Assembly: GCF_003063505.1 (NCBI RefSeq)
Contig: NZ_NERW01000001.1
Location: 1,229,546 to 1,293,545 of the forward strand
DNA: 64,000 nt
Reading direction: 5' to 3'
Origin: Limnohabitans sp. T6-20
Lineage (GTDB): Bacteria > Pseudomonadota > Gammaproteobacteria > Burkholderiales > Burkholderiaceae_C
Below, one piece after another: positions 59,568-64,000 of this stretch. Within the stretch, counting starts at the first letter, position 1. Each line of letters starts with the position of its first letter. The notes under the pieces were generated by a model. The model was not told where the DNA came from and ran no database searches. It worked only from the letters and a program-made list of their open reading frames with translations. The position numbers and the translations under genes are program-made.

Positions 59568-60797
59568 TCAGTAGCGGTTGCCGCTCAAAAACAGCGCCAA
59601 TCGCATCAAACCAAACGCCACCCGGTCGCGCAGCCTTTGGTGCCAGGGCCGCTGGGTGTAAATGGCGGCCAGCACCGGGGTGCTTTGCTGCTCGATGGCC
59701 AGGTGCAAACGCTGGTGCAACTGCTTGGCAAACGCCTTGTCGGCCACGACCACATTGGCCTCCCGCGCCAACAGCAAGCTCAAAGGGTCCAGATTGGACG
59801 AACCCACCGTGGCCCAGGGCCGGTCGTTGTCCGGGTCCACCACGGCCACTTTGGCATGCAAAAAACTGGCGGTGTACTCGTGGATCTCGATGCCTGCGGC
59901 CAACAACACCCCATAAACCGGGCGGGCTGCGTGGTATTGCATGAAGTATTCGTAGCGCCCCTGCAGCAGCAAACGCACCCGCACACCCCGCTGCGCCGCG
60001 TGGATCAGGGCTTTGCGCAAACGGCGCCCGGGCAAGAAATAAGCATTGGCGATCACAATTTCGTGCCGTGCAGCGCCAATCGCTTTCAAATAAGCACGTT
60101 CAATCTGGCTGCGGTGCAAAACGTTGTCACGCAGCAGCAGCCCCGCCTTGGCCACCAAACGGCCGTCCAGCGCGTGTGCGTCTTCGTGCGTCCAGGGCAA
60201 ATGCAGGCCCGCTGCCCGAAAGGAGCTGAACGCCTCCGGAAACTGCTGCTGCCGGACATGGCGCACACCCTGGATGCGCCACCACAGCTGCGCCATGGTT
60301 TCCTGCATTTGCTGCACCAAAGCACCTCGTGCGCACACGGCAAAGTCCAGCCGGGGCTGGACCAACGTGCCGTGGTGCGGGTCGTACCAGTCGTCCAGGA
60401 TGTTGATGCCGCCGCAAAAGGCCAGATGGCCATCGATCACGCACAGCTTGCGGTGCAAGCGCCGCCAACGGCTGGGGATCAACAGGCCCAAAGTGCCCAA
60501 AGGAGAGTACACGCGCCAGTCCACCCCCGCACGGGCAAAACGGTCACGCCACTCGGGCGGCAGGCCGGGGGTGCCAACCCCATCGACCACCACCCAGACA
60601 CGCAAACCCCGCAAGGCGGCCCGCTCCAGGGCTTCGGCCACCATGGCTGCAGCGCCATGAAAATCAAAAATATAGGTTTCGATGTGCACCTGCGACCGGG
60701 CCTGCTCCAGCGCAGAGACCAGCGCCTCGAAATAGGCTTGCCCGCCTTCGATCAAACGGATCTGGTGACCGTCGCGCAAGGGTGGGCTGTGGCGCAT
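59568..60797 (-). CDS. clsB: Cardiolipin synthase B-type phospholipase D family protein
   Basis: A 409-aa enzyme with two HKD motifs: HRKLCVIDGHLAFCGGINI (about 120-138) and HAKVAVVDPDNDRPWATVGS (about 300-320), each with the downstream Asn/Ser. Clan members make cardiolipin or related phospholipids. No N-terminal transmembrane pair is present, as in ClsB rather than ClsA. ATG at 60797 follows the EEP stop by 2 bp (TGAGCATG). Third gene of the nudB-EEP-clsB operon. Confidence 0.88.
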   Translation of the reverse strand: MRHSPPLRDGHQIRLIEGGQAYFEALVSALEQARSQVHIETYIFDFHGAAAMVAEALERAALRGLRVWVVVDGVGTPGLPPEWRDRFARAGVDWRVYSPLGTLGLLIPSRWRRLHRKLCVIDGHLAFCGGINILDDWYDPHHGTLVQPRLDFAVCARGALVQQMQETMAQLWWRIQGVRHVRQQQFPEAFSSFRAAGLHLPWTHEDAHALDGRLVAKAGLLLRDNVLHRSQIERAYLKAIGAARHEIVIANAYFLPGRRLRKALIHAAQRGVRVRLLLQGRYEYFMQYHAARPVYGVLLAAGIEIHEYTASFLHAKVAVVDPDNDRPWATVGSSNLDPLSLLLAREANVVVADKAFAKQLHQRLHLAIEQQSTPVLAAIYTQRPWHQRLRDRVAFGLMRLALFLSGNRY

Positions 60798-60799
60798 GC

Positions 60800-61552
60800 T
60801 CAGTCCGTCCAAGCGAACTCGGCAACCAAAGGCAGATGGTCCGACATGCGTTGCCATATGCGACCCGACGGGGCCATGGCATGAACGGGGGTCAGCCCCC
60901 GCGCATACACATGGTCGAGCTGGTTCAAGGGCAAGCGCGATGGGTAGGTGGGCGTGGGCTGCTCGCGCCATTCGCGAAAGCCTGCCCCGGCCATGCGTCG
61001 CCCCAGGCCCGTGCCCCAATCATTGAAGTCGCCCGCCACCAAAACCGGCGCATGGGCCGGAATGGTCTGGTCAATGAACGCCAGCAACTGCACCACCTGA
61101 CGCACGCGGCTGGCTGGCACCAGCCCCAGATGCACCACGATCACATGCACCACACGGTCGACCACCTGAACGGTGGTGTGCAGCAGGCCCCGCTGCTCAA
61201 AACGGTGGTCCGATATGTCCTGGTGCTGGTGCGACAACACGGGCCAGCGCGACAACAAGGCATTGCCATGCTCGCCGTGGCGGGTGGTGGCGTTGGTGCG
61301 GTACACCGACTCGTAACCTTCAGGGGCCAAATAATCGGCTTGCGGCTGGCTGGGCCAGTGAGAAAAGTAACGCTCTTCGCGGCGGTGCATGCGGCGCACC
61401 TCTTGCAGGCACACGATGTCGGCATCAAGCTGCTCCACGGCGTGACCCAAGTTGTGAATCTCCAGCCGGCGCGCAGGTCCAAGTCCCTGCACACCCTTGT
61501 GGATGTTGTAGGTGGCCACACGCAAGATGGGGTGTTCGTGTCGCTGGGGCAT
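60800..61552 (-). CDS. Endonuclease/exonuclease/phosphatase family protein
   Basis: A 250-aa EEP-fold protein. Catalytic blocks: RVATYNIHKG (Asn), IVCLQEVRR (Glu), VLVAGDFNDWG (Asp/Asn) and MSDHLPLVAEF (Asp-His). No signal peptide. Homologues are often paired with clsB (the YbhP-ClsB arrangement of E. coli); the substrate is unknown. The ATG at 61552 overlaps the nudB stop (TGATG), indicating coupling. Confidence 0.88.
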   Translation of the reverse strand: MPQRHEHPILRVATYNIHKGVQGLGPARRLEIHNLGHAVEQLDADIVCLQEVRRMHRREERYFSHWPSQPQADYLAPEGYESVYRTNATTRHGEHGNALLSRWPVLSHQHQDISDHRFEQRGLLHTTVQVVDRVVHVIVVHLGLVPASRVRQVVQLLAFIDQTIPAHAPVLVAGDFNDWGTGLGRRMAGAGFREWREQPTPTYPSRLPLNQLDHVYARGLTPVHAMAPSGRIWQRMSDHLPLVAEFAWTD

Positions 61553-62019
61553 CAAAGGCCGATCCGGTTTTCAAAACGCGGCAGCATCAAAATGGCTTCG
61601 GCGTTGGACGGCGAAAAACAATGGTCCGCCGCAGCCTGCCAATGCAGCCATTGCCAGTCGGTGTGTTCGGCGGGGCTCAAAGTGATGGGGGTCTGTTCGG
61701 GCACGCTCAGCCCGAACACGCGCTCGGTGTTGCGGCTCACGTCGGGGTGGTAGCGCCAGCGCCAGGCGGGGTAAATGTCGTACACGTTTTCCAACTGCCA
61801 GTCTTGCAAGCGGCAGTGAGGGTGCCGCGCATCGATGCCGGTTTCTTCGAACACCTCACGCGTGGCCGTGTCGGCCCAGTCTTCATGAGGGAAATCCTTG
61901 CTGCCCGTGACCGACTGCCAAGTGCCCGCATCGGCACGGCGAATCAGCAAGACCTGGCCGCTGGGGGTGTAGATCACCACCAGCACGGATTCGGGAATTT
62001 TGTAGAGCGTTGCGGTCAC
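61552..62019 (-). CDS. nudB: Dihydroneopterin triphosphate diphosphatase
   Basis: A 155-aa Nudix hydrolase. The Nudix box is GSKDFPHEDWADTATREVF-EETGI (about 38-61). The N-terminus KIPESVLVVIYTPSGQVLLI and the motif WQSVTGSKD match NudB, which removes pyrophosphate from the FolE product in folate synthesis. The start is GTG at 62019. It is the first gene of a co-oriented group that ends with folE-BLUF, so two consecutive folate steps are in one run. Confidence 0.92.
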   Translation of the reverse strand: MTATLYKIPESVLVVIYTPSGQVLLIRRADAGTWQSVTGSKDFPHEDWADTATREVFEETGIDARHPHCRLQDWQLENVYDIYPAWRWRYHPDVSRNTERVFGLSVPEQTPITLSPAEHTDWQWLHWQAAADHCFSPSNAEAILMLPRFENRIGL

Positions 62020-62060
62020 GATGGCATTCTAGGCAGCCCCAGCCTTGCTAGGATTGAGCC

Positions 62061-62666
62061 ATGTCGTCATCACCCGCCAATTTCGCCCCCTTTTTGCTGC
62101 AAACCCACCACTTGAGTGGAGGACCGGCAGGTCACCCGGTCATTCAAAGCCTGAGTTTCTCGTGGCCTGCTGGCCTGAACTGGGTCTGCGGCGATGAGAG
62201 CTGCGGCAAAACCAGCCTGCTGCGCCTGTTGGCCGGTGATTTGCAGCCCCTCAGCGGCACGGTTCAGGCACCGGCTGGCGGGGTGTTCTGGGCAGACCTG
62301 AAAGGTGCCGAACACGACCCCATCACCGTGCAAGCCTGTTGGGCCCAACTGCAAACGCTTTACCCCCGATGGGACAGCAAACTGCTGGACGATCTGTCCG
62401 AAGCACTGGACATGGAACGGCACCGCCAAAAACCCCTGTACATGCTCTCCACCGGCAGCCGCCGCAAGGTCATGCTGATCGCCGCTTTGGCCTCGGGCGC
62501 GGCAGTGACCTTGCTGGACCAGCCTTTTGTCTCACTCGACCAAGCCTCGATACGGGCGATCAAGGACTTTTTGCGCGAAGCGGCCGAACAACCCGGCCGC
62601 GCCTGGATCGTGGCCGACTACGAAGCGCCAGACGATTTGCCCATGACCACGGTCATGCAGCTTTGA
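62061..62666 (+). CDS. Orphan ABC-type ATPase with altered motifs
   Basis: A 201-aa stand-alone nucleotide-binding domain. Walker A is CGDESCGKTSLLRLLAGD (about 43-60). The signature region reads MLSTGSRRKVML instead of LSGGQ, and Walker B ends LLDQPFVSLD with Gln in place of the usual catalytic Glu. It resembles CcmA-like short ATPases in length. No permease gene adjoins. It may be a regulator or slow ATPase; function is unknown. Divergent from nudB with a 41-bp gap. Confidence 0.8.
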   Translation: MSSSPANFAPFLLQTHHLSGGPAGHPVIQSLSFSWPAGLNWVCGDESCGKTSLLRLLAGDLQPLSGTVQAPAGGVFWADLKGAEHDPITVQACWAQLQTLYPRWDSKLLDDLSEALDMERHRQKPLYMLSTGSRRKVMLIAALASGAAVTLLDQPFVSLDQASIRAIKDFLREAAEQPGRAWIVADYEAPDDLPMTTVMQL

Positions 62667-62781
62667 GGCGCGCGGCCCGTCAGGGCTCAAGAAATCGCCT
62701 CTTTTGCCGATACTCAACACAGGGTCCATGTTTCGGGCTTGGCTTTCGCACCTTGCGAGCGCAATTGAACTTCGGAAAAAA

Positions 62782-63273
62782 ATGCCCGTCTTGAAGAAAT
62801 GGCCAAAGCTTTGGACATGCGCGTTGCTCGCGGCATGGACACCTTGTATGGCCTGGGCCAAAGAGCCCAGCCACAGCCCCAGGCCTTTTACATCACCTGC
62901 CGAGCGTTGCATCGTGCCTGCCGCACAGAAGCATGGATTGAACCCGCAGATATTGCGCGCCATTTTGCAAGTGGAATCGTCAATGAGGCCCGATGTGGTG
63001 CAACGCAATGCCAATGGCTCGGTCGACGTGGGCATGGCCCAAATCAATTCCATCCACTTTCCCGAGTTGTCCCAATGGGGCATCACCCCGCAAAAACTGC
63101 TGGACCCCTGTGTCGCCACCCATGTGGCCGCGTGGCATCTCAAGCGAGGGTTGGTGCGGCATGGCAACACTTGGTTTGGTGTGGCGGCCTACCATTCCGT
63201 GACGCCAGAGCACAACGCTCGCTACCAAGGACTGGTTCGCCAAGAGCTGATGCGCGTGGGTGCTTTGCGGTGA
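62782..63273 (+). CDS. Lytic transglycosylase (SLT domain)
   Basis: A 163-aa secreted muramidase-like enzyme. Signal peptide MPVLKKWPKLWTCALLAAWT to about residue 26 (CMAWA). The SLT fold shows the catalytic Glu in ILRAILQVESSMRPDV (about 62) followed by NGSVDVGMAQINS and a late VAAYHSVTP segment. ATG at 62782 follows GGAAAA; an earlier ATG at 62704 gives no signal peptide. It could serve cell-wall remodelling or a secretion machine, but no secretion genes are nearby. Confidence 0.88.
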   Translation: MPVLKKWPKLWTCALLAAWTPCMAWAKEPSHSPRPFTSPAERCIVPAAQKHGLNPQILRAILQVESSMRPDVVQRNANGSVDVGMAQINSIHFPELSQWGITPQKLLDPCVATHVAAWHLKRGLVRHGNTWFGVAAYHSVTPEHNARYQGLVRQELMRVGALR

Positions 63274-63473
63274 TTGAGCGGCCTCAAAAACCGCAGCCGG
63301 GACACACACAAAACCCCATTTATGTTCTATGCCCCATAATGCGTGCGTGTACGTCATAAAAAACGGCACAAGTCAGGTGATCGGTCAGTTTCGCGCGCTA
63401 CGGCGGCAGTTATCAGTTTGTTGTGCTTTCGGGACCCCATCGCTTTGTTTTTTGTATTTCTGAGGAGTCCTCC
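63274..63473. other. Upstream region of the RRM gene
   Basis: A 200-bp gap. The final 50 bp are T-rich and end in GAGGAGTCCTCC just before the start codon. A long leader is common in cold-regulated RNA-binding protein genes, but I could not define a promoter or a conserved structure. Confidence 0.4.
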
Positions 63474-63971
63474 ATGGGCAATAAACTTTACGTCGGCAAC
63501 TTGCCGTACACCGTTCGCGACGAAGACCTGCAACAGGCTTTCGGCGAATTCGGCGCCATCACCAGCGCAAAAGTCATGATGGAACGCGACACTGGTCGCT
63601 CCAAAGGCTTTGGCTTTGTGGAAATGGGCAGCGATGCCGAAGCACAAGCTGCGATTGCTGGCATGAATGGCCAATCTTTGGGTGGTCGTAGCATCACTGT
63701 GAACGAAGCCCGTCCGATGGAGGCACGTCCTCCACGTACCGGTGGTTTCGGTGGTGGTGGCGGTTACGGCGGTGGCGGTGACCGCTCCGGCGGTGGCGGC
63801 GGCTACGGCGGCGGCCGTTCCGGTGGCGGCGGCTACGGCGGTGGTGGCGATCGCTCCGGCGGTGGCGGCTACGGCGGTGGTGGCGGCGGTGCCTTTGTTG
63901 CCCGTCTGACCGTGTCGCTGGTTCAGGGGGCCAGGCGCTCGCGCAACCACTGGCCACCGTCTTGCGTGTAA
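63474..63971 (+). CDS. Glycine-rich RRM RNA-binding protein with abnormal 3' end
   Basis: A 165-aa protein. Residues 1-80 are a single RNA recognition motif with RNP2 (KLYVGNLPY) and RNP1 (SKGFGFVEM). A glycine tail of GGGGYGGG and DRSGGGG repeats follows (about 90-136). The last 25 residues (from about AFVARLTVSLVQG to the stop at 63969) are not like the family: part of this DNA is the antisense strand of pdxH. The normal stop is missing, so the tail was probably truncated by deletion or by misassembly of the repeat. GAGGAG precedes the ATG. Confidence 0.85.
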   Translation: MGNKLYVGNLPYTVRDEDLQQAFGEFGAITSAKVMMERDTGRSKGFGFVEMGSDAEAQAAIAGMNGQSLGGRSITVNEARPMEARPPRTGGFGGGGGYGGGGDRSGGGGGYGGGRSGGGGYGGGGDRSGGGGYGGGGGGAFVARLTVSLVQGARRSRNHWPPSCV

Positions 63972-64000
63972 CGCAGGCGGTCATGCAGGCGGCTCTTTCG
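63923..64000 (-). CDS. pdxH: Pyridoxamine 5'-phosphate oxidase, C-terminal end (partial)
   Basis: The minus strand from 64000 reads RKSRLHDRLRYTQDGGQWLR-ERLAP and a stop at 63923-63925. This is the conserved C-terminus of PdxH (R-L-H-D-R-x-R/L-Y/F-x-x-x-x-x-W-x-x-x-R-L-x-P), which makes pyridoxal 5'-phosphate. Only 25 residues are inside the window; the start is beyond the right edge. It overlaps the abnormal end of the RRM gene on the other strand by 49 bp. Confidence 0.85.
   Translation of the reverse strand, partial: RKSRLHDRLRYTQDGGQWLRERLAP

Noticed and set aside
63720..63900. Tandem GGTGGCGG-type repeats that look array-like
   Set aside because: They are codons of the glycine-rich tail of an RRM protein, with no spacer/direct-repeat pattern of a CRISPR array.
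1..64000. tRNA, rRNA or phage/transposase genes
   Set aside because: I found no T-loop/anticodon arrangement, ribosomal sequence, integrase or transposase motif in any intergenic stretch.

Overview
The window looks like chromosomal DNA of a high-GC betaproteobacterium of the Burkholderiales, most likely Comamonadaceae. This is inferred from the aerobic benzoyl-CoA (box) pathway, the many Bug-type solute receptors without membrane partners, the gpsA-secB-grxC-rhodanese / gpmA-ctpA-moeB neighbourhood, and DUF3305/DUF3306 formate dehydrogenase genes. No rRNA, tRNA, CRISPR array, phage or intact transposase gene was seen.

Region 1 (1-18951, all on the minus strand) is one long co-oriented run, transcribed from boxC towards position 1: boxC, boxB, boxA, then a fused NuoE/NuoF-like formate dehydrogenase subunit, its catalytic partner, a membrane histidine kinase, DUF3305 and DUF3306 proteins, a multi-cluster ferredoxin, a TorD-like chaperone, a small Tat protein, and a second, Tat-exported formate dehydrogenase with its iron-sulfur subunit (cut by the window edge). 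BoxC ring opening releases formate, so a formate producer sits upstream of two formate oxidisers. Region 2 (19113-23498) holds the regulator boxR and, divergently, boxD and benzoate-CoA ligase. TGCA-N6-TGCA sites lie on both sides of boxR. A hybrid kinase with a CxxCH heme-type sensor domain follows (23591-26002).

Region 3 (26155-38662) is mostly housekeeping: apbC, metG, a YoaK-like protein, a SulP transporter, a DUF3460 protein, scpA, gpsA, secB, grxC, a rhodanese, gpmA, ctpA and a MoeB/ThiF-type enzyme. Region 4 (38678-45082) is an accessory block bracketed by two direct repeats of about 150 bp. It holds two related LuxR-type regulators, two amidases and a Bug receptor. Region 5 (45044-51256) has a secreted nuclease and a MarR regulator, divergent from two Bug receptors, a cytoplasmic sulfatase and a SulP transporter, which together suggest sulfate-ester use.

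Region 6 (51272-56560) is mixed: an SbmA/BacA-like protein, a cupin, a small cytochrome c, a GNAT gene remnant, a cysteine hydrolase, two AT-richer orphan genes and a Y-family polymerase under a near-consensus LexA box. Region 7 (56579-64000) returns to conserved genes: DUF429, an EamA transporter, a folE-BLUF pair, clsB, an EEP nuclease, nudB, an orphan ABC-type ATPase, a lytic transglycosylase, an RRM protein with an abnormal tail, and the 3' end of pdxH.

Two families of non-coding structure stand out. Five REP-like paired hairpins (GTGGG foot, 6-bp stems that covary between copies) lie between genes. In the 339-bp boxB-boxA gap, two long hairpins carry loops that are perfectly complementary over 18 nt.
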